Positions 7,433 to 15,878 of a DNA stretch of 37,468 nucleotides are shown piece by piece. The DNA is taken from NCBI GenBank assembly GCA_022792535.1, contig JAAWBG010000001.1, positions 1 to 37,468 on the forward strand, in the 5' to 3' direction. Origin of the DNA: Lachnospiraceae bacterium. GTDB taxonomy: Bacteria > Bacillota > Clostridia > Lachnospirales > Lachnospiraceae. Within the stretch, counting starts at the first letter, position 1. Every line of letters begins with the position of its first letter. The notes beneath the pieces are model-generated. The model was not told the origin of the DNA and did no database searches. It was given only the letters and a program-made list of their open reading frames with translations. The position numbers were made by a program, and so were the translations under genes.

Positions 7433-9271
7433 ATGTGCGGAATCTGCGGGATATTTAATTACAAAAACAGGAACCGGATCGAGGCAGACCGGATAGAGAA
7501 GATGCTGAATAAAATCCGGCACAGAGGCCCGGACGACAGTCAGATTCAAATATTAAATGAGATCGGGATGGGATTTGTCCGTCTAAGCTTTATTGATCTG
7601 GAAGGGGGAATGCAGCCCATACAAAATGAAGAGGAAACGATTACTATGGTATGTAATGGAGAGATCTATAACTACCAGATTCTACGCAGAGAGCTGATAA
7701 AAAAAGGCCACAAATTCCGTACCCAGACAGATGTGGAGGTTATTCTTCATCTCTATGAAGAATATGGCATGGAGTTTCCGAGGTATTTGAATGGTCAGTT
7801 TGCCATTGCTCTGTATGATGATAAAGCAAAGCAGCTTCTGCTGGTGAGAGATCATGTGGGAATCGCGCCCTTGTTTTATACAGTGGCGGAAGGCAGAGTG
7901 ATCTTTGGTTCGGAGATCAAAGGAATTCTGGAGTATCCAGGAGTGCCCAGAAAGCTGAATCTAAAAGCGGTAGATCAGCTGATGAATTTTCCAGGAGTTA
8001 TCTCTCCCACAACTTTTTTTGAAGGCATTTCTTCTGTGGAATGCGGGCATATGCTGTGTATCAGACAAGAGGGAGCAATAGAGGACATAGAGTACTGGGA
8101 TGTGGAGTATCCCATGCAGGAAGAGGATCGGGGAGAAGCATACTATGTGGAAACCTTAAGAGAAATGTTAAAAGAGGCTATTTCCGCAAGACTTGTTGCA
8201 GACGTGCCCATTGGATTTTATATTTCCGGCGGTTTAGACAGTTCCGTCGTGGCCTGTTACATTAGTCAATATCTGCTGAATAGTTATTATTCTTTTTCTG
8301 CGGAAATTGCTTCCGGCGGCTTGGATGAAAGTCTTTTTCAGAGGATGATTGTGGATCATGTGTCGTCGAAACATTACAGCACCAGGGTCACAGAAAAAGA
8401 GATTTGGAGGAATCTGCCAGAGGTAATCTACCATGCAGAATCTGCGGTAAAAGAAAGCTACGATGCGGCCGCCTATCTGCTGTCCGCTCTTGTGCGGCGT
8501 TCTCCGGCCAAAGCGGTGCTGACTGGACAAGGTTCAGATGAATTTTTTTACGGCTATGCCGGATATATGGTGGACTTGTTTCGGAATATGCAAAGAGGCC
8601 AAATGTCTTGGGAAGAATGTGAGATCAATGAACGTCTGTGGGGAGACCCTTATTTTCGGTATGAGAGAAATCATCCAGAGATTCGAAAGACCCACGCCAG
8701 AATCTATCACAAAGATCTCCGGGGAGAGATTGGCAAATTCTCAGCCTGGGCAGAAAGCCCGATTCATGTAGAGCGTCTCAAAGGACTTAGTTCTCAGAAA
8801 CGCAGATCTTACATTGATTTTAAACTGCGCCTCTCAGATCATTTGTTAGGAGAACATGGAGACCGGATGTTTTTTTCTCATTCTGTGGAAGGCAGACATC
8901 CATTTTTGGATGTGAATCTTCTTTCTTTTGTAATCAGTATTCCAGATCAATATAAATTAAAGGGAACAAAAGAAAAATATATTCTGCAGAAGGCTTCGGA
9001 AGGAATCGTGCCGGAGGAGATTTTAAAGCGGAAGAAATTTCCCTTTCAGGCGCCGGGGATGTCGGCCATGGTAAAACAGTCTGGCGGAGGGGAATTCTTA
9101 AGCGAATCCATGATAAAAAAATATGGAATTTTCGATGCGGACTATGTAAATGAGATGAAGCGCGTGTATAGCAAGAATGATTTTACTCTTATGGGAGCTT
9201 ATGAGATTGATTATCTTATGATCGTTATGACAGTCACGATGTTATGTGAAAGATTTTCACTTTCTATCTGA
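7433..9271 (+). CDS. Glutamine-dependent asparagine synthetase family amidotransferase
   Basis: A 612-aa AsnB-type protein. Start 7433 is chosen because it puts Cys at position 2 (MCGICGIF), the class II glutaminase nucleophile after Met removal. An in-frame ATG at 7376 lies inside the preceding gene. The glutaminase domain (about 1-200) has RGPDD and NGEIYNY. The synthetase domain has the PPi loop YISGGLDSSVVA and a GQGSDEFFYGY motif. The family forms asparagine from aspartate, but relatives amidate other carboxylates: AsnH-type enzymes amidate D-Asp in lactic acid bacteria cell walls, and LtsA amidates diaminopimelate. As the last gene of a dlt-like set that begins with a racemase, it may amidate a D-Asp or D-Glu group. 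Plain asparagine synthesis remains possible. Confidence 0.85.
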   Translation: MCGICGIFNYKNRNRIEADRIEKMLNKIRHRGPDDSQIQILNEIGMGFVRLSFIDLEGGMQPIQNEEETITMVCNGEIYNYQILRRELIKKGHKFRTQTDVEVILHLYEEYGMEFPRYLNGQFAIALYDDKAKQLLLVRDHVGIAPLFYTVAEGRVIFGSEIKGILEYPGVPRKLNLKAVDQLMNFPGVISPTTFFEGISSVECGHMLCIRQEGAIEDIEYWDVEYPMQEEDRGEAYYVETLREMLKEAISARLVADVPIGFYISGGLDSSVVACYISQYLLNSYYSFSAEIASGGLDESLFQRMIVDHVSSKHYSTRVTEKEIWRNLPEVIYHAESAVKESYDAAAYLLSALVRRSPAKAVLTGQGSDEFFYGYAGYMVDLFRNMQRGQMSWEECEINERLWGDPYFRYERNHPEIRKTHARIYHKDLRGEIGKFSAWAESPIHVERLKGLSSQKRRSYIDFKLRLSDHLLGEHGDRMFFSHSVEGRHPFLDVNLLSFVISIPDQYKLKGTKEKYILQKASEGIVPEEILKRKKFPFQAPGMSAMVKQSGGGEFLSESMIKKYGIFDADYVNEMKRVYSKNDFTLMGAYEIDYLMIVMTVTMLCERFSLSI

Positions 9272-9348
9272 GAAAATATGATATAGAAAATGCATTTATT
9301 TCATGTGCTGATTATGACAGTTCAGAGAAACGTATAGGGAGGATTGTT

Positions 9349-11022
9349 ATGAACAGAGATAAGAAAAAATATTTGCTGTCAGGAATATTGGCGGCGGCTG
9401 CTGTGGCGGCAGTGTCATTGTCGTTTTTTGCAAGTGCAAAGACGGAAGAAAAGGAGACCATACCGGAAGGCGTGTATATCGGGGAAATTTCTGTGGGAGG
9501 AATGACAAAAGAGGAGGCTGCCCAAAAGGTAGAAGAGGCTGTGGCAAAGCTTCAGGAAAAAAAGATTACTTTTCATGCAGGGGAGAATGAGTTAGAGATA
9601 ACTGCAGGAGAACTTGGGGTTTCCTGGGGCAATCCAGAGATTGTGGAGGAAGCTGCTGGAATTGGAAAAAGGGGAAATCTGATTGTCCGCTATAAAGAAT
9701 TAAAAGATTTAGAACAAGAAGATAAGGTGTATCAGATTACATATAGAATAGATGAAGAGAAAGCGGCACGGCTATTAACAGATCAAAAAGAAATTTTGAA
9801 TACAGAGGCTGTCAATGCCAGTCTGGAACGAAAAGACGGTTCTTTTCTCATAACGCCCGGAAAACAGGGAATAGAAGTCAACATAGAAAAATCTGTGGAA
9901 AAAACCGAGGAATTTTTTCGAAAAGAGTGGGAAGAAAACGATGCGTCCATAGAGCTTGTGGCGGATATCACAGATCCCAAAGGAACCCAGGAAGAGTTGG
10001 AGAAAGTAAAAAATCTGCTGGGAACGTTCCACACTTCTTATGCAAGCTCCAATGCAGGGCGGCGTCAAAATGTAGAAAATGGAACTTCTAAGATCAATGG
10101 CACATTGATTTATCCAGAGGAAGAAATTTCTGTGTATGAGATTACAAGTCCCTATGTGAAAGAAAATGGATATGGGATCGGGGGAGCTTATGAAAATGGA
10201 AAAGTGATAGAATCCTATGGAGGAGGAATCTGCCAGGTTTCCACCACGCTCTACAATGCCGTGATCCGGGCAGAACTGCAGGTGACAGAACGTTATCCTC
10301 ATTCTATGACGGTAAGCTATGTGGACCCGTCGGAGGACGCCGCCATTGCAGGCACCTATAAGGATTTTAAATTTAAAAATAATACAGGCGCGCCAGTCTA
10401 TATTGAAGGCTATACCTCGGGGGAAGATGTATATTTTAACGTCTATGGGCAGGAAACCAGGCCAGAGAACCGCCAGGTGCGTTTTGAAAGCGAGGTGCTT
10501 ACCACAACAGATCCAGGGGTGAGATATCAGGCGGTAGTCGATCAGCCCATAGGATACATCAGTGTGGAACAGACGGAACATGTGGGATATACTGCCCGTC
10601 TCTGGAAGATTGTGACCATCGACGGTGTGGAGCAGGAAAGGGAAGTATTTAATACAAGTACTTATAAACCGTCGGAGCGGATCGTCTCTGTGGGAATTGC
10701 CTCTGGAAATGGGGAGGCAGCGGCAGCTATGAATGCAGCCATTGCCACTCAGGATGAGAACACAATTCGGGCGGCAGCGGCTCAGTGGAATGAAGGCGCC
10801 CTACAGGCAGCGGCTCAGGCGGCGGCAGAGCAGGCAGCGGCGGAGCAGGCGGCAGCGGAACAGGCAGCTCAGGAGAAAGAGAGGGAGGAGGAAGCAAAAA
10901 AGAAAGAACAGGAAGAGGAAAAGCCAAAAGACGAGAAACCAAAGGATGAAAAACCAGAAGAAGACAATTCTGAGAAAGACGATGCTAAGGAAGATGGTTC
11001 TGAAAAAACGGATTCTGAATAG
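9349..11022 (+). CDS. VanW-family cell-envelope protein
   Basis: A 557-aa protein with an N-terminal membrane helix or uncleaved signal (about residues 6-28). A peptidoglycan-binding-4-type domain begins near 'EGVYIGEISVGGMTKEEA'. A VanW domain follows with 'SYGGGICQVSTTLYNAV' and 'ERYPHSMTVSYVDPSEDA', the most conserved part of the family. A G5-like segment (KIVTIDGVEQEREVFNT) comes next. The tail is low complexity: repeated AAAEQ units, then Glu/Lys/Asp-rich residues to the stop. The biochemical role of VanW proteins is not settled; they accompany cell-wall genes, and VanW sits in some vancomycin-resistance clusters without being required there. Start ATG 9349 has AGGGAGG at about 9 bases. 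The next gene is a D,D-carboxypeptidase, which supports a wall function. Confidence 0.85.
   Translation: MNRDKKKYLLSGILAAAAVAAVSLSFFASAKTEEKETIPEGVYIGEISVGGMTKEEAAQKVEEAVAKLQEKKITFHAGENELEITAGELGVSWGNPEIVEEAAGIGKRGNLIVRYKELKDLEQEDKVYQITYRIDEEKAARLLTDQKEILNTEAVNASLERKDGSFLITPGKQGIEVNIEKSVEKTEEFFRKEWEENDASIELVADITDPKGTQEELEKVKNLLGTFHTSYASSNAGRRQNVENGTSKINGTLIYPEEEISVYEITSPYVKENGYGIGGAYENGKVIESYGGGICQVSTTLYNAVIRAELQVTERYPHSMTVSYVDPSEDAAIAGTYKDFKFKNNTGAPVYIEGYTSGEDVYFNVYGQETRPENRQVRFESEVLTTTDPGVRYQAVVDQPIGYISVEQTEHVGYTARLWKIVTIDGVEQEREVFNTSTYKPSERIVSVGIASGNGEAAAAMNAAIATQDENTIRAAAAQWNEGALQAAAQAAAEQAAAEQAAAEQAAQEKEREEEAKKKEQEEEKPKDEKPKDEKPEEDNSEKDDAKEDGSEKTDSE
10800..10875. repeat. Short in-frame repeats coding AAAEQ units
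   Basis: GC-rich degenerate 15-nt units (GCGGCAGAGCAGGCA-like) encode successive A-A-A-E-Q blocks in the VanW protein tail, followed by KPKDE/KPEED-type repeats to 10990. Such repeats commonly vary in number between strains. Confidence 0.7.
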
Positions 11023-11135
11023 AAAAATAATTAAGAAGTTCTGAAAAAGCGGTTGAGAAACAGAAGTAGAACAGCCAGAGAGCGGCAGAAAATAAAAGAA
11101 ACAGAATCGTGAGAACAGAAGGCGGGAAACGGAAG

Positions 11136-12522
11136 ATGGAAAAGAAGAAGCACCTATTAAGAATTCATTTCTACAAAAAAAACAGAAAAAAAAACAGCAG
11201 GGATATGGATTGGATTTTTCTTTATCGTTTTTTCCTGCCTTCCAGTTTATGCATCGGCAGCGCAGGCAGAGGAAAATTGGCCCAAGGGCATTGAGGTGGA
11301 AACCGAAACAGCAATCGTTATGGAGGCTTCTACAGGAACGATATTGTATGAAAAGAATATTCATATGGAACGTTATCCTGCCAGCATTACTAAGATTATG
11401 ACAGCGCTGCTGGCTGTGGAAAACAGCAGTTTGGAAGAGGAGGTTGTTTTTTCCAAAGATGCTGTTTTTAAAACAGAGGGCTCCGGCATTGCCCGCGATG
11501 TAGGCGAGGTCATGACAATGGAAGAATGTCTCTATGGAATGATGCTGCAGTCTGCTAACGAGTGTGCTTATGCCATTGCAGAGCATGTGGGCGGCGATTA
11601 CGATGGCTTTATCCAGATGATGAATCAAAAGGCAGAAGAGTTAGGGTGCCGGAACACTCATTTTAATAATCCCAATGGGCTGCCGGATGAGAAACATTAC
11701 ACAACGGTCTATGATATGGCCTTGATATCCAGAGCAGCTTTGAAAAACAAGACATTCTGTAAAATTGCCGGAACAAAAACATATACCATTCCTCCTACCA
11801 ATAAGCACAAAGAAGAAACCTATCTCACAAACGACCATAAAATGTTAAATGAACATAAAGGGCCGGAGTATCTATACCAGGGATGCATAGGAGGAAAAAC
11901 CGGGTACACCTCAGCAGCCCGAAATACGCTGGTGACCTTTGCCAGACGAAATGAGATGACATTGATCTGCGTAGTGCTAAATGAAAAGGCCACCAAACAG
12001 TACCTGGATACGGCAGCTCTTTTAGACGACTGCTTTGAAAATTTTCAGATATGGAATGTGGCGGAACATGAAAAAGAAGAGGCCTTAGATGAATTTCAAA
12101 ATCAGTTTTCCAGTAAAGATAAAGAGGATCACGCCTTGATCCTAGATTCCGATGGATGGATTCTGCTTCCCAAAGGAGTAGATTTTACAGAGGCATCCAG
12201 GGAGATCCTGGAAGGGACGGAAGAAGGGAATCCGGCAGGAGTTTTCGCATATACTTACGCCGGACGAAAGGTAGGAGAAGCAGATATTCTCATTGACAGG
12301 GGCGTGGAAGCTCAGAATCACGCAGGAAAAATTTCAGTTATTCCAGCAAAGGAGGAGCAGATGCAAAAAGGCCGGAAAGCAGGAATCAGAAAAATTTTTC
12401 AGATCATTTTGGGCCTTGCAGTTTTATTGGGAATCGGAGCAGGAATGTTTTATTTTAGGAATGGTTCCTCTTATTTTCGTTGGATGAAAGCCAGGAGAGA
12501 CAGGCCGCGTAGAATCAAATAA
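11136..12522 (+). CDS. D-alanyl-D-alanine carboxypeptidase (S11), start in a different frame
   Basis: The penicillin-binding protein core is clear: SITK (S-x-x-K) in PASITKIMTALL, SAN (S-x-N) in LQSANECAYAIAEH, and GKTGYTSAARNT (K-T-G). A C-terminal membrane helix (FQIILGLAVLLGIGAGMFYF) replaces the usual amphipathic anchor. The body reads in the frame of the GTG at 11296. That frame is open back to 11161 and encodes a good signal sequence (GIWIGFFFIVFSCLPVYASA) but contains no ATG, GTG or TTG before it. The plausible start MEKKKHLL at 11136 is in another frame. The two join if one A is removed from the A8 (11175-11182) or A9 (11186-11194) tract. Expression may need slippage, may be phase variable, or the base may be an assembly error. 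Role: trims pentapeptide stems in peptidoglycan. Confidence 0.8.
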
Positions 12523-12556
12523 CCAGAAGAAATCCAGAAACTCCTGTGAGAAACCC

Positions 12557-12585
12557 TTGTAAAATGATCTCATATGTGATAAATT
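12557..12585 (+). promoter_or_regulatory. Candidate promoter for the pantothenate/CoA operon
   Basis: TTGTAA at 12557-12562, a 17-base spacer, then TAAATT at 12580-12585. A perfect inverted repeat GATAA-A-TTATC overlaps the -10 box and could be an operator. It lies about 80 bases before the panG-like start. Confidence 0.4.
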
Positions 12586-12662
12586 ATCAGCGAACGGTAT
12601 TCAGAAAAGAAACTGTATCATTTGATAAATTTCAGATCTTTCTGCAAAGAATGGAGGAAGAT

Positions 12663-13574
12663 ATGGAGATAGGAATTGTAGGCGCCGGAAAAGTGGGCAC
12701 CACATTGGGAAAATATGTGGTGGATCACGGCGGATGTGTCAAGGGTTTTTACAGCAGAACCGAGAGCAGCGGACAAGAGTCTGCTCAATTTACAGGCACA
12801 GAATATTTTAAAACATTAGATTCACTGATGAACGTAAGCGATACCCTTTTTATTACTACCACAGACGAAGCAATTTTAGAGGTTTGGGATTGCATTGCAG
12901 AAAAGAATGTGAAAGGAAAAGTGATCTGCCACTTTAGTGGTTCTTTATCAAGTGATATATTTTCGAATTGGAGAGAGACAGGCGCAGTTGTCTGTTCCAT
13001 CCATCCTATTTACGCGTTCAGTAATAAATTCACAGCTTATCAAAATTTAACAAGCGCAGTTTTTGCGGTGGAAGGAGATCCAGAAGCTTTGAGGCGGATG
13101 CAGGGTCTTTTTCAGCTGCTGCCTAATCAAATCGTGGAGATTTCCACAGCGGAAAAGGTGAAATACCATGCAGCCACCAGCATTGCAAGCAATCAGGTGG
13201 TGGGTTTAATTTCCATGGCGGTAGAATTGCTGCAGGAATCAGGTGTTTCTGAGCAGTTGTCCTATACCCTTTTGAAGCCTTTGGTGGAAAATAATGTAAA
13301 AGCCATATTTGAGCGGGAAGAGCCAAAAGAAAGGGAAACCTGTACCAAAATGGAACTTCCTGAAGAAGTCCATTACCGCGGATGCGCACAGGCGCTGACG
13401 GGTCCCATTGAGCGCAATGACCTTAAGACCGTCCAAAAGCATTTGGAAAAGATGGACAGACCAGAATGGGAGTCTTCTTACCGTGCAGTGGGAAGGCTGG
13501 TTGCAGAACTTGCAGAGCGAAGGCACCCAGAGCGCGGCTATCTGGAAATGAAGCGATTATTAGAAAGCAAGTGA
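12663..13574 (+). CDS. panG: Ketopantoate reductase, PanG type (Rossmann-like/DUF2520)
   Basis: A 303-aa NAD(P)-binding protein. Start 12663 is preferred because GGAGGAAG precedes it and the nucleotide-binding loop (GIVGAGKVG, residues 4-12) then falls at the N-terminus. The C-terminal half is all-helical, matching the DUF2520 family. It is not PanE-like in sequence. PanG, first described in Francisella, has this architecture and reduces ketopantoate to pantoate. The downstream genes are panB, panC and panD, and no panE is present in the window, so this gene supplies the missing step by position. It starts the operon, and panB begins 12 bases after its stop. The family call is strong; the PanG activity call rests on context. 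Confidence 0.75.
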   Translation: MEIGIVGAGKVGTTLGKYVVDHGGCVKGFYSRTESSGQESAQFTGTEYFKTLDSLMNVSDTLFITTTDEAILEVWDCIAEKNVKGKVICHFSGSLSSDIFSNWRETGAVVCSIHPIYAFSNKFTAYQNLTSAVFAVEGDPEALRRMQGLFQLLPNQIVEISTAEKVKYHAATSIASNQVVGLISMAVELLQESGVSEQLSYTLLKPLVENNVKAIFEREEPKERETCTKMELPEEVHYRGCAQALTGPIERNDLKTVQKHLEKMDRPEWESSYRAVGRLVAELAERRHPERGYLEMKRLLESK

Positions 13575-13586
13575 GGAGAAGGAAGG

Positions 13587-14414
13587 ATGAAAAACACAGT
13601 TGTAACAATACGGGAAGCCAAGGAAAACAAGGAAAAAGTGACAATGCTTACTGCCTATGATTATTCCATGGCCAAATTGATTGACGAAGCAGGCATTAAT
13701 ATGATTTTGGTGGGAGACTCCCTGGGTATGGTGATGTTAGGGTACGAAGATACGTTATCGGTGACCATGGAAGATATGATACATCACACCAGGGCAGTGG
13801 CAAGAGGCGCGAAAAACGCGCTGGTTGTGGCGGACATGCCTTTTATGTCTTATCAGACATCCGTCTATGACGCAGTATGCAATGCAGGAAGGCTGATGAA
13901 GGAAGGAAGAGCTCAGGCAGTGAAACTAGAAGGTGGAAGAGAGTTTGCAGATCATATCCGCGCCATTACTAATGCTTCCATTCCAGTAGTTGCCCATTTG
14001 GGACTGACCCCTCAGTCCTTAAATGCATTCGGAGGATTTAAGGTACAGGGAAAGTCAGAAGCAGCGGCAAGGAAGCTTCTAGAAGACGCAAAGATTGTGG
14101 AAGAGGCCGGAGCGGTGGCTGTGGTATTGGAATGTGTGCCGGCCAAACTGGCAGAACTGGTAACAGAAAAATTGCAGATTCCAACGATTGGAATTGGAGC
14201 AGGAGCCGGATGCGATGGACAGGTACTGGTGTATCAAGATATGCTTTCTATGTTTGGAGATTTCAAACCTAAATTTGTGAAACGGTTTGGTGAGATCGGC
14301 GTTCAGATGAAAGAAGCATTTCAAAAATACAGTGAAGAAGTGAAGAGCGGGACCTTCCCAGCGCCAGAACATACCTTCAAGATAGATGATGATGTGATAG
14401 AAAAATTGTATTGA
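13587..14414 (+). CDS. panB: 3-methyl-2-oxobutanoate hydroxymethyltransferase
   Basis: A 275-aa PanB, full length. It transfers a hydroxymethyl group from methylenetetrahydrofolate to 2-oxoisovalerate to give ketopantoate, the first committed step to pantothenate. Diagnostic stretches are '[18 protein letters not shown]', '[17 protein letters not shown]' (metal and substrate site), '[11 protein letters not shown]', 'VKLEGG' and '[21 protein letters not shown]'. GAGGAGAAGGAAGG precedes the ATG. The gene is in the cytosolic pathway with its operon neighbours on both sides. A palindromic repeat follows before panC. Confidence 0.97.
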   Translation: MKNTVVTIREAKENKEKVTMLTAYDYSMAKLIDEAGINMILVGDSLGMVMLGYEDTLSVTMEDMIHHTRAVARGAKNALVVADMPFMSYQTSVYDAVCNAGRLMKEGRAQAVKLEGGREFADHIRAITNASIPVVAHLGLTPQSLNAFGGFKVQGKSEAAARKLLEDAKIVEEAGAVAVVLECVPAKLAELVTEKLQIPTIGIGAGAGCDGQVLVYQDMLSMFGDFKPKFVKRFGEIGVQMKEAFQKYSEEVKSGTFPAPEHTFKIDDDVIEKLY

Positions 14415-14420
14415 TTTTTT

Positions 14421-14486
14421 GAAACTCTAATCCTATTGGTCATTGTACATGAAATTTTGATCATTAGGCAGTTTCGCAATTATTTA
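14421..14486. repeat. Palindromic repeat between panB and panC, related to the 26261-26546 element
   Basis: The segment GTACATGAAATTTTGATCAT at 14445-14464 and the adjoining GCAGTTTCGCAATT match, in inverted orientation, the left arm of the element at 26261-26306 with about one mismatch in the 38-base core. Upstream, GAAACTCTAATC at 14421-14432 pairs with GATCATTAGGCAGTTTC, so the transcript between panB and panC can fold into a hairpin. It looks like a miniature or solo copy of a dispersed repeat. Confidence 0.75.
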
Positions 14487-14515
14487 GATAGGTTGTATGA
14501 GAAAGGGAGAGGAAA

Positions 14516-15361
14516 ATGCAGATTGTAAACAACATAGAAGAATTGCGTTCCATTATTAAATGGTGGCGGGGAGAAGGCCATTCCGTTGGCCTGGTGCCCA
14601 CCATGGGATACCTTCACGAAGGCCATAAAAGCCTGATTGTGAGAGCAGTCAGTGAAAATGACAGGGTGGTAGTCAGTGATTTTGTGAATCCTACCCAGTT
14701 TGGCGTCAATGAAGATTTGTCCAGCTATCCAAGAGATATCGAGAGAGACGCCGCTCTCTGTGAAGAAGCAGGTGCAGATTTGATTTTTCACCCAGAACCA
14801 GAGGAAATGTATTCTTCGGATCACTGCACTTTTGTGGATATGGACAAACTGACCAAGGGACTTTGCGGAAAGACAAGGCCCACACATTTTAGAGGCGTGT
14901 GCACAGTGGTGTCTAAGCTGTTTCATATTGTAACGCCGGACCGGGCGTATTTTGGGGAAAAAGACGCCCAGCAGCTTGCAGTAATCCGGCGTATGGTGCG
15001 GGATCTGAATTTTAATCTGGAGATCGTAGGCTGTCCCATTGTCCGGGAACCGGACGGGCTTGCCATGAGTTCCCGGAATACCTATCTGAATCCGGCAGAG
15101 CGAAAGGCGGCGCTGATCCTCAGCAAATCTCTGTCTGTGGGAAAAGAGATGTTAGAGTCAGGGGAACGAAATGGACGGAAAGTGCGGGAGGCCATTTTGA
15201 GAAATATGAAGGCAGAACCCCTTGCCAAAGTGGATTATGTGGAACTTGTGGACGCAGAGACCTTAGAACCGGTAAATAAGATAAATGCCCCGGTTCTTAC
15301 GGCAGTTGCAGTTTACATTGGAAAGACAAGACTGATTGATAATTTTACGTACCTCGTTTAG
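14516..15361 (+). CDS. panC: Pantothenate synthetase
   Basis: A 281-aa ATP-dependent ligase joining pantoate and beta-alanine. The nucleotidyltransferase signature is present: '[16 protein letters not shown]' with the H-x-G-H motif near the N-terminus, '[18 protein letters not shown]', '[17 protein letters not shown]', '[17 protein letters not shown]' and the KMSKS-like '[10 protein letters not shown]'. Length is normal. GAAAGGGAGAGG lies before the ATG. It is separated from panB by the hairpin repeat and is followed 16 bases later by panD, so a single operon is likely, with possible attenuation or differential stability at the repeat. Confidence 0.97.
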   Translation: MQIVNNIEELRSIIKWWRGEGHSVGLVPTMGYLHEGHKSLIVRAVSENDRVVVSDFVNPTQFGVNEDLSSYPRDIERDAALCEEAGADLIFHPEPEEMYSSDHCTFVDMDKLTKGLCGKTRPTHFRGVCTVVSKLFHIVTPDRAYFGEKDAQQLAVIRRMVRDLNFNLEIVGCPIVREPDGLAMSSRNTYLNPAERKAALILSKSLSVGKEMLESGERNGRKVREAILRNMKAEPLAKVDYVELVDAETLEPVNKINAPVLTAVAVYIGKTRLIDNFTYLV

Positions 15362-15377
15362 AAAAAGGAGAAAGGCC

Positions 15378-15761
15378 ATGTATTTAAAAATGTTAAAAGG
15401 AAAAATCCATCGGGCAGTGGTAAAACAGGCAGAGTTGAATTATGTGGGAAGCATCACGGTGGACCCAGAACTGATGAAAGCGGCAGGAATTTTAGAGTAT
15501 GAGAATGTACAGATTGTAGATATTGAAAATGGCAGCCGTTTTGAGACCTATACTATAGCAGGGGAGCCAGGCAGCGGCATGATCTGTTTAAATGGCGCGG
15601 CAGCCAGACAAGTGCTGACAGGGGATCATATCATCATTATGGCCTATGCACAGATGACGCCGGAAGAAGCGGCAGATTTCCGTCCCCAGGTGGTGTTTGT
15701 AGACGAGGAAAATAAAATTTCTAAAATTACCACTTACGAAAAGCACGGGCAGATTTCCTGA
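15378..15761 (+). CDS. panD: Aspartate 1-decarboxylase
   Basis: A 127-aa pyruvoyl enzyme that makes beta-alanine from L-aspartate. Start 15378 ([11 protein letters not shown]) is chosen over the longer frame at 15336, which overlaps panC and lacks a ribosome site. The self-cleavage site G24-S25 lies in '[11 protein letters not shown]', where Ser becomes the pyruvoyl group. '[20 protein letters not shown]' is the conserved C-terminal region. AAAAAGGAGAAAGG precedes the ATG. It gives the operon its own beta-alanine source, so the cell can make pantothenate from valine precursors and aspartate. Confidence 0.97.
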   Translation: MYLKMLKGKIHRAVVKQAELNYVGSITVDPELMKAAGILEYENVQIVDIENGSRFETYTIAGEPGSGMICLNGAAARQVLTGDHIIIMAYAQMTPEEAADFRPQVVFVDEENKISKITTYEKHGQIS

Positions 15762-15780
15762 AAACACGTTGTGGGAAAGG

Positions 15781-15878
15781 CTGCGCAATTTTAGAGAGGG
15801 AACTTTCTAAACGACAATGGATAAAAAAGGAATCATTGAGGAAATGCTGCACGATTTTAGAAGGAGGCTTTCATGCTG
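15781..15878. repeat. Imperfect direct repeat in the panD-coaBC gap
   Basis: CTGCGCAATTTTAGAGAGG at 15781 and CTGCACGATTTTAGAAGG at 15847 are near copies 66 bases apart; the second contains the ribosome site of coaBC. This looks like a small duplication of the leader. The 111-base gap shows no convincing gene or terminator. Confidence 0.4.

Noticed and set aside
10801..11628. Open frame of 275 codons on the - strand
   Set aside because: It is the antisense of the repetitive VanW tail and the carboxypeptidase start; its Phe/Leu/Cys-rich sequence reflects the purine-rich sense strand.
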